A DNA stretch of 64,000 nucleotides, taken from NCBI RefSeq assembly GCF_000227745.2, contig NC_018012.1, positions 1,335,478 to 1,399,477 of the forward strand, given 5' to 3'. Below, one piece after another: positions 36,002 to 44,484 of this stretch (position 1 is the first letter of the stretch; each line of letters starts with the position of its first letter). Source of the stretch: Thiocystis violascens DSM 198 (GTDB lineage: Bacteria > Pseudomonadota > Gammaproteobacteria > Chromatiales > Chromatiaceae). The position numbers were made by a program, and so were the translations under genes. The notes below the pieces were generated by a model that did not search any database, was not told the DNA's origin, and saw only the letters and a program-made list of their open reading frames with translations.

Positions 36002-38131
36002 TCAGATTTTATTGCGCTGCACAAATGGTACTCCATGTTGGGCTTGCGCTCGCATCCAGTCGATCAGTTCCGGGAGCGGGAGCGGTCGGCAGATGAGATA
36101 CCCCTGAATCAGATTGCAGCCCAGCGCGCTGAGCCGCTCCTTCTGCCCCGATCGCTCGACGCCCTCGGCGACGCTCTCGAGCCCCAAACCAGCGGCCAGC
36201 GCCAGGACTGCCGCAACGATCTGGGCGTCCCCCGGATCCTCCAGCATGTCCCGCACGAACGAGCGGTCGATCTTCAGGACATCCACATCGAAGCGTTTGA
36301 GATAGGTGAGCGAGGAATAGCCGGTGCCAAAATCGTCGATGGCGAGTCGAATCCCGCGGGATGCCAACTGGGTCGCATTGGATTGACAAACTTGATCGTC
36401 GAGCAGGGTGCTTTCCGTGATTTCCAGCTCCAGTTGACCAGGCGGCAGTGCGAATTCCAGCAGAACCCTGTCGATGAGATCCAAAAGATCCGCTTGCTGG
36501 AACTGCCGGGCGGACAGATTGACACAGACACGCAGCTCGCCGAATCCTTCCTCCTGCAAGGCTTTGAGCGAGCGGGTAGCCTCCCGAAGCACCCAATGCG
36601 TCAATTGCGCGATGAGACCGGTTTCCTCAAGCACGGCAATCAAGCGCTCGGTCGGTTTCGGGGTGTCGCCATCCGACCAACGCAGCAGCGCCTCGATCGC
36701 GATGAGTCTGCCATCGTCGGCCCGGACGAGGGGCTGAAAGTGCAGATTGAACTCCTCCCGCATGATCGCCCGGCGCAGACCATGTTCCAGCGATAGCCGT
36801 TCGCGTGCCGCCTCCTGCATCTCCTGAGTGAAGAAGCGAAAGGTTCCCGACCCCTGACCCTTGGCCGCGTACATCGCGGTATCCGCGTGCTTGATCAGGG
36901 TATCGATGCCGTCGGCGTCGTGGGGATAGATGGCAATGCCGATGCTGACCGAGACATCGAGCAGGCGCTCCTCGATCATGAAGGGATCGGCCAGGGCATT
37001 GATCATTTTCTCGGCAATCGCCTGGAGCGGATAATCGTTCATGACATCCTCGACGATCAGCGTGAACTCGTCGCCGCCCATGCGCGCCAGCGTGTCCGAG
37101 TCACGCACGACCCGACTCAATCGATCGGCGACCTGGCGCAGCAACTCGTCGCCGAAGTCATGACCCAGGGCGTCATTGATCTCCTTGAAACGATCGAGGT
37201 CGAGAAAGAAGAGCGCGATCTGGTGCTGCCCTCGCCTGGCCTTGCTGATCGCCTGCCGTAACCGATCGTAGAACAGGTGCCGGTTCGGCAGGCGCGTGAG
37301 ATTGTCGTAGTTGGCGAGCAGCATGAGTTGCTCGCGCGCGCGCTCCTGCGCGTTCGCCATTTGGTTCAGGGAGCGCGCCAGAGCGCCGAGTTCGTCCTGA
37401 GGCCATTCCGGAAGTTTGTGCTCCAGATTGCCCGCGGCATATTGCTCGACCGCCCGGCTCATCTCGCGCAGGGGGCGTGATAGGGAGACGGATAGCTTGA
37501 TGCCCAGCAGGAGGCTCAGGACAATCGCGACCAGGATACTGATCAGGGCAATCGCGAAGAAGCGGTTCGCGAAGCGATGCCAGGCATCCTCGACCCTGTC
37601 GCGCAGGTTGTCGAGCAGGGCCCGGCCGTGCGCATCGGAGATCAGGAGCCGCGCATAGCCGGCAATCTCCCGACCATAGCCAATACTGAAGTGCGCCAAG
37701 CGACCCGCGTCCGTCGTTTCGATGCGCACCTCGCCGGGCATCAAGTCATCGGGGAGCGGATAAAGACGTGCGTAGTCCCGATTCTCGATGGTTCCATCCG
37801 TGACGACGCGCCCCTCCGCGTCGAGGATAAGGACGGCTTCCGGTGCCAGCCATGCCTTGATCCGCTCGATCTCCTCGTTCAACGCGGTGATATCGAGCGT
37901 GTAGAGCGGATCGAACAGACGGTTGCCGAGGTAGCTGCCGCTGTCCTGCAACGCTTGACGATCATGAGCCGTCTGGATCGATGAAAACGATTCCGTCAGT
38001 TCCGTGCGCAGGTCATTGGTTCCCTCGAAGACGAAATAGCCGGCGAGCGCCAGCACGAATCCCATGGCCCCAAGCAGAATTGAGGCAATGAGCAGGGCGT
38101 ACCGGGCGCCGAGTCCACGCAATGGAAACAT
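36002..38131 (-). CDS. Membrane GGDEF-EAL protein with HAMP
   Basis: 709 residues. Two membrane helices (YALLIASILLGAMGFVLALAGYFV and FFAIALISILVAIVLSLLLGI) enclose a periplasmic sensor region; HAMP follows. The GGDEF domain is intact (ARMGGDEF, with I-site R-D-S-D five residues before) and the EAL domain has AIEALLRW, VNLSARQF, LEITEST, IDDFGTGYSSLTYL, LKIDRSF, AEGVE. Both c-di-GMP synthesis and breakdown are possible. Located 17 bases after the PhnD-like gene, which in such pairs usually supplies the ligand-binding subunit acting on the periplasmic sensor. Confidence 0.93.
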   Translation of the reverse strand: MFPLRGLGARYALLIASILLGAMGFVLALAGYFVFEGTNDLRTELTESFSSIQTAHDRQALQDSGSYLGNRLFDPLYTLDITALNEEIERIKAWLAPEAVLILDAEGRVVTDGTIENRDYARLYPLPDDLMPGEVRIETTDAGRLAHFSIGYGREIAGYARLLISDAHGRALLDNLRDRVEDAWHRFANRFFAIALISILVAIVLSLLLGIKLSVSLSRPLREMSRAVEQYAAGNLEHKLPEWPQDELGALARSLNQMANAQERAREQLMLLANYDNLTRLPNRHLFYDRLRQAISKARRGQHQIALFFLDLDRFKEINDALGHDFGDELLRQVADRLSRVVRDSDTLARMGGDEFTLIVEDVMNDYPLQAIAEKMINALADPFMIEERLLDVSVSIGIAIYPHDADGIDTLIKHADTAMYAAKGQGSGTFRFFTQEMQEAARERLSLEHGLRRAIMREEFNLHFQPLVRADDGRLIAIEALLRWSDGDTPKPTERLIAVLEETGLIAQLTHWVLREATRSLKALQEEGFGELRVCVNLSARQFQQADLLDLIDRVLLEFALPPGQLELEITESTLLDDQVCQSNATQLASRGIRLAIDDFGTGYSSLTYLKRFDVDVLKIDRSFVRDMLEDPGDAQIVAAVLALAAGLGLESVAEGVERSGQKERLSALGCNLIQGYLICRPLPLPELIDWMRAQAQHGVPFVQRNKI

Positions 38132-38148
38132 CTAGTGAAACCGATCGG

Positions 38149-39078
38149 TCAGTCGGGCGCGAAGAGCGCGTTCGACCAATAGGCAAGATTCGCGCGATCC
38201 TCATCGGTCAGGTCTTCGAGTTTGGCGATCCGCTCGGCGGCATCCAGCGCGGCCTGTCCCAGTGGATCGCGATGCATGTCCGTGAGAACCTCAAGCACCG
38301 CGGTCTGGACCCAGGGTTCAAGCGATGTGACCACCGAGAACAGCCAGCGCAGGATTGGGCGGGTTCTGTCGATGATGCGCAAGTCGTCCCGAATGCTCGC
38401 GGGAACCCGCTCCCAGTCACCGTCGTTGAAGGCCCCAGCCTCCACGCGCCCAGCCCGCACCCAGTAGGCTTGATTGAGCTCGGATCCGGCGAACCGATAG
38501 CCGACGGCAGCGGGCGTCGACCCGAGACGTTCGGCGGGCGCGACGTGCAGACCCTCGGCGCGCAGGACGGCCCGCGGCACGAAATAGGCCGAGGTGGAAC
38601 GTTCCGATTCGAAGACGATCGTCTTTCCACGAAGGGCTTGGAGACTGTCGATCGGACTGTCGCGGCGCACGAAAAAGACCGTGTGGTACTGCCGTTGCCC
38701 CTTACGCCAGATCAGCAAACGCGGCGAAATTTTATCGGTCCGTTTCTGAACGGTCAGGGTCGGCATGACTCCCTCGATGAACGCATCGACATCGCCGGCG
38801 TCGATGCGTTGGACGATCTCGTCGATGTCGCGCGCGATGACGAGATCGCCCACGCGAATCCCACGCGCATTCAGTTTCTGCCTCAGATACTCGTTCAGTG
38901 GTCCATATTGCGCGATGGCCTCGCTCGGTCGCTCGGGCCGCTCATTGATGACGCCCAAACGAAAAAGCGCTTCCGCCCGCACCGCGAAGGGCGAAAACAT
39001 GCAGCAGAACAGAAGGGCGATCAAAGGGATGGACGATGTGTCGATTGAATGGGTTGCCAGCAGCCTGTTCTTGATCAC
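38149..39078 (-). CDS. PhnD-like periplasmic binding protein
   Basis: About 309 residues if the GTG at 39078 is used; it has GGGG upstream and gives a signal peptide (SIPLIALLFCCMFSPFAVRAEA). ATG codons at 39111 and 39144 would extend a poor N-terminus. The mature part (FRLGVINERPERPSEAIAQYGPLNEYL ... VDAFIEGVMPTL ... LRGKTIVFESERSTSAYFVPRAVL) is of the phosphate/phosphonate PhnD-like family. No ABC permease or ATPase adjoins. Operon position before a HAMP-GGDEF-EAL protein indicates a sensory rather than transport role. Confidence 0.85.
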   Translation of the reverse strand: MIKNRLLATHSIDTSSIPLIALLFCCMFSPFAVRAEALFRLGVINERPERPSEAIAQYGPLNEYLRQKLNARGIRVGDLVIARDIDEIVQRIDAGDVDAFIEGVMPTLTVQKRTDKISPRLLIWRKGQRQYHTVFFVRRDSPIDSLQALRGKTIVFESERSTSAYFVPRAVLRAEGLHVAPAERLGSTPAAVGYRFAGSELNQAYWVRAGRVEAGAFNDGDWERVPASIRDDLRIIDRTRPILRWLFSVVTSLEPWVQTAVLEVLTDMHRDPLGQAALDAAERIAKLEDLTDEDRANLAYWSNALFAPD

Positions 39079-39111
39079 AGCTTGACCCCGAATGGAAGCG
39101 ATCTCGAACAT

Positions 39112-39530
39112 CGCGTCATGTTGAGCATCCTCTAGTCCGCGCATCGCCCCGCCTCTATCGAGGCAACCTAACCCCCACACAGACTTTAGCCGCGGCCGGT
39201 CTGGAGAAGCGCATCATGGGACGACACGGGGAATCGCCTCATACGTGCCAAAATAGCGACTAAACATTGCAATGGTATGACAAAGGCTCTCTGTTCGCTC
39301 ATCCCGCCGGGAGATGCTAAGGTTCCCTCTGTCGTCGAGCCAGAGGAGGTTACGGCCGATCTCCAGACGACGCCGTCTCTGGGCGCGGCGAATGTCCGGA
39401 ATGCCTTGGCCATATTTGCAGAGGAGCGCCAGGGATTGCATCTCTGAAACCGGGATTGACATTGTCTGAATTGACATTGGCTTGATCTGGATCAAACGTT
39501 GCATCACCAACCCCGGTTAGGTTTATAACA
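39112..39530. other. Intergenic region upstream of yhcC
   Basis: About 420 bases between divergent genes. No convincing gene. It holds two direct copies of ATTGACATTG 15 bases apart (39455-39464 and 39470-39479) and the FNR box next to the yhcC start. Confidence 0.6.
39482..39495 (+). promoter_or_regulatory. FNR/Anr box
   Basis: TTGAT-CTGG-ATCAA, a perfect match to the FNR consensus, 35 bases before the yhcC start codon. A TATAAC hexamer (39524-39529) lies downstream. This fits anaerobic activation of yhcC-ubiU-ubiV, the oxygen-independent ubiquinone branch. Confidence 0.8.
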
Positions 39531-40505
39531 ATGCCCTCCCCCCCTGCTCCACATCGCATCCTCAGTGATCGCGTCAACACCTTTGGTCAGTACCTGCTGA
39601 AGCGTTACGGTCAGCGGGTGCACAAGCTCGCGCTTCACGCCGGTTTCACCTGCCCGAACCGCGATGGCGCCAAGGGACACGGCGGTTGCACCTTCTGTAA
39701 CAATGTCTCCTTCAGTCCGAACGCCGAAAGTCAGGCACCGATCGCGCCCCAACTCGATGCCGGGCGCGCCGTTCTCGCCAAGCGCACCGGGGCGCGGCGC
39801 TTCATGGCCTATTTTCAGGCGTATACCAACACCTACGATCCGGTGGACGCGCTACGCGAGCGCTACGACAGCGCGCTGACCCATCCGGACGTGATCGGGC
39901 TCTCGATCGGCACCCGCCCGGACTGCGTGCCGGACGCCGTGCTGGATCTGCTGGCCAGCTACCGGGCGAAGGGCAAGGAAATCTGGCTGGAACTCGGATT
40001 GCAATCCGCTGACGACCGCACCCTGGCGCGCGTCAACCGCGGTCATGACTTCGCCGATTATCGCACCGCCGTCATCGCCGCCCACCGGCGCGGGATCCCG
40101 GTCTGCACCCATTTGATCGTCGGCTTGCCCGGCGAGGGACGAGAGGCGGCGATCTCCAGTCTCGACCGCGTGCTTGAACTCGGCGTGGAAGGGCTGAAAC
40201 TGCATCCGCTGCATGTCGTGCGTCACACCCGTCTGGCCATCGACTGGAAACGCGGCGAGTATCAGCCGCTGACGCTGGACGACTATGTGACGATCTGCGC
40301 CGATCTGGTCGAGCGCACGCCCCCGGCGGTGATTTATCATCGCCTGACCGGGACCGCGCCCCGCGATATTCTGCTGGCGCCCGACTGGTGCAGCCAGAAA
40401 TGGGCGGTCCTGAACGCGATCGAGGCCGAGTTGTTCCGCCGCGAGGCCCACCAGGGCGACCGGGTCGCGGCACCATCCCTTCCGAAACTTGTCAGCCTTG
40501 GCTGA
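39531..40505 (+). CDS. yhcC: YhcC radical SAM protein (TIGR01212 family)
   Basis: 324 residues. The family's spaced cluster motif CPNRDGAKGHGGCTFCNN is present, with YFQAYTNTYDP, IGLSIGTRPDCVPD, ELGLQSADDRTLARVNRGHDF and HLIVGLPGEGREA. Its reaction is not settled in the literature as far as I know. It is the first gene of a plus-strand run with ubiU and ubiV (gaps of about 20 bases) behind an FNR box, which ties it to anaerobic ubiquinone synthesis or anaerobic growth. The start lies very close to the predicted promoter, implying a very short leader. Confidence 0.92.
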   Translation: MPSPPAPHRILSDRVNTFGQYLLKRYGQRVHKLALHAGFTCPNRDGAKGHGGCTFCNNVSFSPNAESQAPIAPQLDAGRAVLAKRTGARRFMAYFQAYTNTYDPVDALRERYDSALTHPDVIGLSIGTRPDCVPDAVLDLLASYRAKGKEIWLELGLQSADDRTLARVNRGHDFADYRTAVIAAHRRGIPVCTHLIVGLPGEGREAAISSLDRVLELGVEGLKLHPLHVVRHTRLAIDWKRGEYQPLTLDDYVTICADLVERTPPAVIYHRLTGTAPRDILLAPDWCSQKWAVLNAIEAELFRREAHQGDRVAAPSLPKLVSLG

Positions 40506-40525
40506 CCCGTAAGAGAGCCTTCACC

Positions 40526-41521
40526 ATGGAACTCGTCTGTCCCGCCGGCAATCTGCCGATGCTCAAGGCGGCCGTCGATCAAGGCGCCAATGCCGTTTAT
40601 ATCGGCTTTCGCGACGACACCAACGCCCGTCATTTCGCCGGTCTGAATTTCAACGACAAGCAGATCCGCGAGGGTCTGAACTACGCCCATGATCGCAAGG
40701 TCAAGGTCTTCGTCGCCATCAACACCTATGCGCAGCCCAACGGCTGGGAACGCTGGACCGCCGCCGTCGACCGCGCGGCGGATCTGGGCGTGGATGCCAT
40801 CATCCTCGCCGACATGGGCGTGCTCGACTATGCCGCTGAACGCTATCCCAACGTCAATCTGCATCTGTCGGTCCAGGGCTCGGCCACCAACCCGGCGGCG
40901 ATCCGCTTCATGCACCGTCATTTCGGCATCAAGCGGGTCGTGGTGCCGCGCGTGCTATCGCTGGCCCAGGTCGCGCATCTGATTCAGGAGGCGCCGGTGC
41001 CGGTCGAGATCTTCGGCTTCGGCAGCCTGTGCGTGATGGTCGAGGGTCGCTGTCTGCTGTCATCCTATGCCTGCGGTCAATCGCCCAATACCTATGGCGC
41101 CTGCTCGCCGGCCGCGCATGTCGAGTGGCGCGATACCGCCCAGGGTCAGGAAACCCGGCTCGGTGGCGTCCTGATCGAGCGCCGCTCGCGCGACGAGCCT
41201 GCCGGTTATCCGACGCTGTGCAAGGGACGTTATGATGTCGCCGGCGAGTTGCGTCACGCCATCGAGGAGCCGACCAGTCTGAACACGCTCGACATCCTGC
41301 CCGGCATCCTGGCCGCCGGGGTCAGCGCCATCAAGATCGAGGGCCGTCAGCGCAGCACCCGCTATGTCTCCCAGGTCACCCAGGTCTGGCGCGAGGCGAT
41401 CGACGCCTGCCAGCGCAATCCTGAGGCGTTCCGCCCCAGGGAAAGCTGGCATCAGATCCTGGCCCAGGTGTCCGAGGGCGCGCAAACCACGATCGGGCCC
41501 TATCATCGGCCCTGGCACTAA
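40526..41521 (+). CDS. ubiU: UbiU, oxygen-independent ubiquinone hydroxylation
   Basis: 331 residues from ATG 40526 with AGAGAG upstream. U32-peptidase-like family: MELVCPAGNLPMLKAAVDQGANAVYIGFRDDTNARHFAGLNF is the UbiU signature. Conserved Cys for a 4Fe-4S cluster appear in the second half (GSLCVMVEGRCLLSSY, YGACSP, TLCKGRY). With UbiV it performs the ring hydroxylations of ubiquinone synthesis without oxygen, using prephenate as oxygen donor in E. coli. Separated from ubiV by 17 bases. UbiT is not in the window. Confidence 0.96.
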   Translation: MELVCPAGNLPMLKAAVDQGANAVYIGFRDDTNARHFAGLNFNDKQIREGLNYAHDRKVKVFVAINTYAQPNGWERWTAAVDRAADLGVDAIILADMGVLDYAAERYPNVNLHLSVQGSATNPAAIRFMHRHFGIKRVVVPRVLSLAQVAHLIQEAPVPVEIFGFGSLCVMVEGRCLLSSYACGQSPNTYGACSPAAHVEWRDTAQGQETRLGGVLIERRSRDEPAGYPTLCKGRYDVAGELRHAIEEPTSLNTLDILPGILAAGVSAIKIEGRQRSTRYVSQVTQVWREAIDACQRNPEAFRPRESWHQILAQVSEGAQTTIGPYHRPWH

Positions 41522-41538
41522 CAACTGATAACCGACCC

Positions 41539-42453
41539 ATGCCAACGAATTCACAGAACACCCCGCGTCTCACACTCGGCCCGATTCTCTATCACTGGCC
41601 GCGCGAACAGGTGCTGGATTTTTACGCCGAAATGCTCGAAACGCCGGTGGATGTCATCTATCTGGGCGAGACCATTTGCTCCAAGCGTCGACTGCTGCGC
41701 CCCGAAGACTATTGGGAACTGGCCGAACGTGTCGCCGCCGCCGGCAAAGAGCCGGTGATCTCCACCCTGGCCCTGATCGAATCCGACGGCGAACTCAAGA
41801 CCCTGCAACGTCTCTGCGCCGATGAGCGCTTTCTGATCGAGGCCAACGACCTCGCGGGCCTGGATTATCTGGAAGGTCGCCCCTTCGTCACCGGTCACTC
41901 CATCAACCTCTACAACCAGCGCACGCTCGCCTTTCTCGCCCAACGAGGGCTGAAACGCTGGGTGCTGCCGGTCGAACTCGGGCGCGAGACGACCGCCGCG
42001 CTGATCGGCTCGCGTCCGAGCGGCGTGGAGTGCGAGTTGTTCGCCTACGGTCGGCTTCCGCTGGCCTATTCCGCCCGCTGCTTCACCGCCTACAACCGCA
42101 ATCTGGGCAAGGACGACTGCCAGTTCTGTTGCGGCGATTACCCGGATGGCCTGTTGGTCTCCACCCAGGAAGGCGTTCCCTTCCTCTCCCTGAACGGCAT
42201 CCAGACCCAATCCGCGACCACTCACAACCTGCTGCCTGCGCTCGCTGAAGTCACCCGACTCGGCGTCGAGCTGCTGCGTATCAGTCCGCAATCCAGTCGC
42301 ACGGCGGACATCGTCAAGGTCTTCGCCGACGCGCTGACAGGCGATCTGGATCTCGACCAGGGCATGGCCAGACTACGCGAATGGTGCCCCAGTGGACTGA
42401 GCGATGGCTATTGGAGCGGCAAGGCGGGGATTGCTTCGGGGACTGTGGTCTAA
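41539..42453 (+). CDS. ubiV: UbiV, partner of UbiU
   Basis: 304 residues of the same U32-like family. LTLGPILYHWPREQVLDFYAEM, VIYLGETICSKRR and YGRLPLAYSARCFTAYNRNLGKDDCQFCCGDYPDGL include the Cys ligands of a 4Fe-4S cluster (Cys in ICSKRR, ARCF, DDCQFCC). It forms the UbiU-UbiV heterodimer. Last gene of the yhcC-ubiU-ubiV run. Confidence 0.95.
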   Translation: MPTNSQNTPRLTLGPILYHWPREQVLDFYAEMLETPVDVIYLGETICSKRRLLRPEDYWELAERVAAAGKEPVISTLALIESDGELKTLQRLCADERFLIEANDLAGLDYLEGRPFVTGHSINLYNQRTLAFLAQRGLKRWVLPVELGRETTAALIGSRPSGVECELFAYGRLPLAYSARCFTAYNRNLGKDDCQFCCGDYPDGLLVSTQEGVPFLSLNGIQTQSATTHNLLPALAEVTRLGVELLRISPQSSRTADIVKVFADALTGDLDLDQGMARLREWCPSGLSDGYWSGKAGIASGTVV

Positions 42454-42525
42454 GAACCTGCTGCGCGCCATCAAACAGCATTTTTCCAGCACGTCGCGTC
42501 TTCATCCTCGAACAAGGCCAACCAA

Positions 42526-42921
42526 ATGGGCAAGCTTGCAAAACCGTTAGTGATTCTAGCTGGTGTTCTCGGTGGCGCCATGATGATGGGAATCATGTAC
42601 GACATGATGCTCTCCATGCGTGCCATGCGCGGTGCGATGCTGGAGATGAATCAATCCATTCTCACGATGCGTGGGGACATGACCGCCATGTCGGGCGATA
42701 TGTCGGGCATGCGCCAGGATATCCGTCACATGGACGGGAGCATCTCAGAGATGTATGGCCTGATGGCGGAAGATCTGGATACGCTCGCCAAATCTGTCTC
42801 TTGGATGGCGCCATCCGTGGCGACGATGGGGCCGATCATGTCAAGGATGGGAGGCGATATGAGCCGCGGCGTCAACTCATTCACGAACCCCGCCGAGTAC
42901 ATGTTCAATATGGTGCGCTAA
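42526..42921 (+). CDS. Methionine-rich membrane-anchored protein
   Basis: 131 residues, of which 26 are Met by my count. N-terminal helix (LVILAGVLGGAMMMGIMYDMML) then a helical region with M-x-x-M and M-x-x-x-M spacings (MRAMRGAMLEMNQSILTMRGDMTAMSGDMSGMRQDIRHMDGSISEMYG) and a looser end. The heptad-like spacing suggests a coiled coil anchored to the inner membrane. Met-rich stretches can bind Cu(I) or act as oxidant sinks, but no Cys or His cluster accompanies them. Similar helical proteins with SGDM-like repeats occur in Proteobacteria without known function. Separate from ubiV by 72 bases; convergent with the FadL-type gene. Confidence 0.7.
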   Translation: MGKLAKPLVILAGVLGGAMMMGIMYDMMLSMRAMRGAMLEMNQSILTMRGDMTAMSGDMSGMRQDIRHMDGSISEMYGLMAEDLDTLAKSVSWMAPSVATMGPIMSRMGGDMSRGVNSFTNPAEYMFNMVR

Positions 42922-42945
42922 GATTTCTGTCGCGGATCACTCCGC

Positions 42946-42979
42946 ATCACGGCGTTTGATGAAGATCAAACGCCGTGAT
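42946..42979. terminator. Bidirectional hairpin
   Basis: Perfect 15-bp inverted repeat (42946-42960 and 42965-42979) with a four-base loop GAAG, midway between two convergent genes. Likely stops transcription from both sides, though T-runs are short. Confidence 0.65.
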
Positions 42980-43027
42980 TGATTGCGTAAGTGTTTTGAG
43001 CGCGAGACAGGTAAGCCGCGCGGTGAA

Positions 43028-44371
43028 TTAAAACCGATAGCTATAGCTAAGATTGATCGCGTTCTGGGCAAGCGAACTACTCACCCCGACCAGCGGATTG
43101 TCGTTGGTTTCCGAGTTTTCAAAGGTGTGGACATAAGCGGCGTTGATCTGACTGTGATCGTCAATGTCGTAGCCCAATCCGAGTGTCAGGTGACTCTCGG
43201 TAATGGCTTCGCCCAAATGCTGCAAATAATCCTGGGGCACAGGGTTGGCGGCATAGTTGAAGCCGGCGCGTACTCTCAAGGCGGGGTTGACCTTATATTC
43301 GGCACCAATGGAGAATACCGTCTGATCGTCCCACTTCTGGTACATATCGACATTCACATAGCCGCCCATATCGGGCTTGAAGCGGATCTTGAGCGACTCC
43401 ATCACGCCGGACCAATCGTAATATTTGATATCCGCGACAAGGAGCAAGGCGTCGGTTGCCTGGAATGCCAGTCCGATTTTACTGGTCGCAGGCCATTGAA
43501 AGTCCTTGATTTTGACCGTTCCAGGAATACTTTGGTATTGATTGCCGACACCAGCCTGGATACTGCCGTCGGCTTCCAGATCGCCCATCCGGGTTTCAAA
43601 CTGATAACTTGCACCGAAGGTAAGTGTATCGGTTGCCTTGAAGGTCAAGCCGAGTTGTCCGCCAAAACCCCAGTTATCCATCTCGCTAAAATCGAAGTGC
43701 GCAAAATTCGCGGCACCAAGTCCAGCGGCTGTGTTCGGATCTGCCGCCGCGACACCCAAGGTTTGCTGGCCGGGTGTCATCATATCCATCAATGCCTGCT
43801 GTGGCATGGCCTGCTTCATGGTCATGAGCGCATAGAGCACATCGACGCTGGCACCGATGCTCAATCTGTCCGTCGCTTGAAAGGCAACTGGAAAAATCAA
43901 TCTGCCAATCATGACGTTGCTTTCATCACGCAAACCAGTCGGTATTCCGGAGTTAGGGTCTACCGATAAAAAACTCTTCTTGCCATAATCAGCGCCCATT
44001 CCACCCTGGCTGAATGCACCAATGCCGAATGAAAGTTTGTCACGCTTGACGATATAACTGAGGTTCGGCATCACAAACAAAGTCGCATCGGATTCGACAG
44101 AGGAAACGCCATCGGCCCATGTCTCCGCGCTGATGTACATAAAGTTAGCGCCGATTTCGACGCGGCTACCTTCTTGCATTAAAGCGAGCGCGGCAACGTT
44201 ATTAATGGCGCTAGAGTTACCGCTGTCATAAGCCTGGGCAGCTCCACCTAATCCGTCGGCGATTGCGCCATAGCCGGAGAGTGCCATGCCATTCGTCGCA
44301 TGAGCGGGTGCCGCAATGAAGGCCGTCAAACCCCCGACGCACAAGACGGACGAAATACTGCTGACTTTCAT
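43028..44371 (-). CDS. FadL/OmpP1-family outer-membrane channel
   Basis: 447 residues. Signal peptide (SISSVLCVGGLTAFIAAPAHA) and the family's mature start ATNGMALSGYGAIADGLGGAAQAYDSGNSSAINNVAALA, followed by amphipathic beta strands and a final FRY-like Phe terminus (AINLSYSYRF) for barrel assembly. FadL-type channels bring hydrophobic molecules (long-chain fatty acids, aromatics) across the outer membrane; the ligand here is unknown. Ribosome site GAGG. Monocistronic on the minus strand as far as visible. Confidence 0.93.
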   Translation of the reverse strand: MKVSSISSVLCVGGLTAFIAAPAHATNGMALSGYGAIADGLGGAAQAYDSGNSSAINNVAALALMQEGSRVEIGANFMYISAETWADGVSSVESDATLFVMPNLSYIVKRDKLSFGIGAFSQGGMGADYGKKSFLSVDPNSGIPTGLRDESNVMIGRLIFPVAFQATDRLSIGASVDVLYALMTMKQAMPQQALMDMMTPGQQTLGVAAADPNTAAGLGAANFAHFDFSEMDNWGFGGQLGLTFKATDTLTFGASYQFETRMGDLEADGSIQAGVGNQYQSIPGTVKIKDFQWPATSKIGLAFQATDALLLVADIKYYDWSGVMESLKIRFKPDMGGYVNVDMYQKWDDQTVFSIGAEYKVNPALRVRAGFNYAANPVPQDYLQHLGEAITESHLTLGLGYDIDDHSQINAAYVHTFENSETNDNPLVGVSSSLAQNAINLSYSYRF

Positions 44372-44484
44372 TGTCTTAAACCTCTACTCTAATAGATTAT
44401 CAACAAACGCTAAAATTCCTTTTAAAAACCATCCTACACTTTGGAATCCATCGCGCTGGAATCCGCATTAACGGGCACCGCGCT

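Noticed and set aside
35030-36796. 588-residue frame spanning two minus-strand genes
   Set aside because: It crosses a gene border between two clear genes and shows no domain.
39186-39413. Short minus-strand frames upstream of yhcC
   Set aside because: No ribosome site, no domain, poor composition; the region is better read as a regulatory intergenic stretch.
42955-42970. TTTGAT-GAAG-ATCAAA resembling an FNR box
   Set aside because: It is the centre of a perfect 15-bp hairpin between two convergent genes, where a terminator is far more likely than an activator site.
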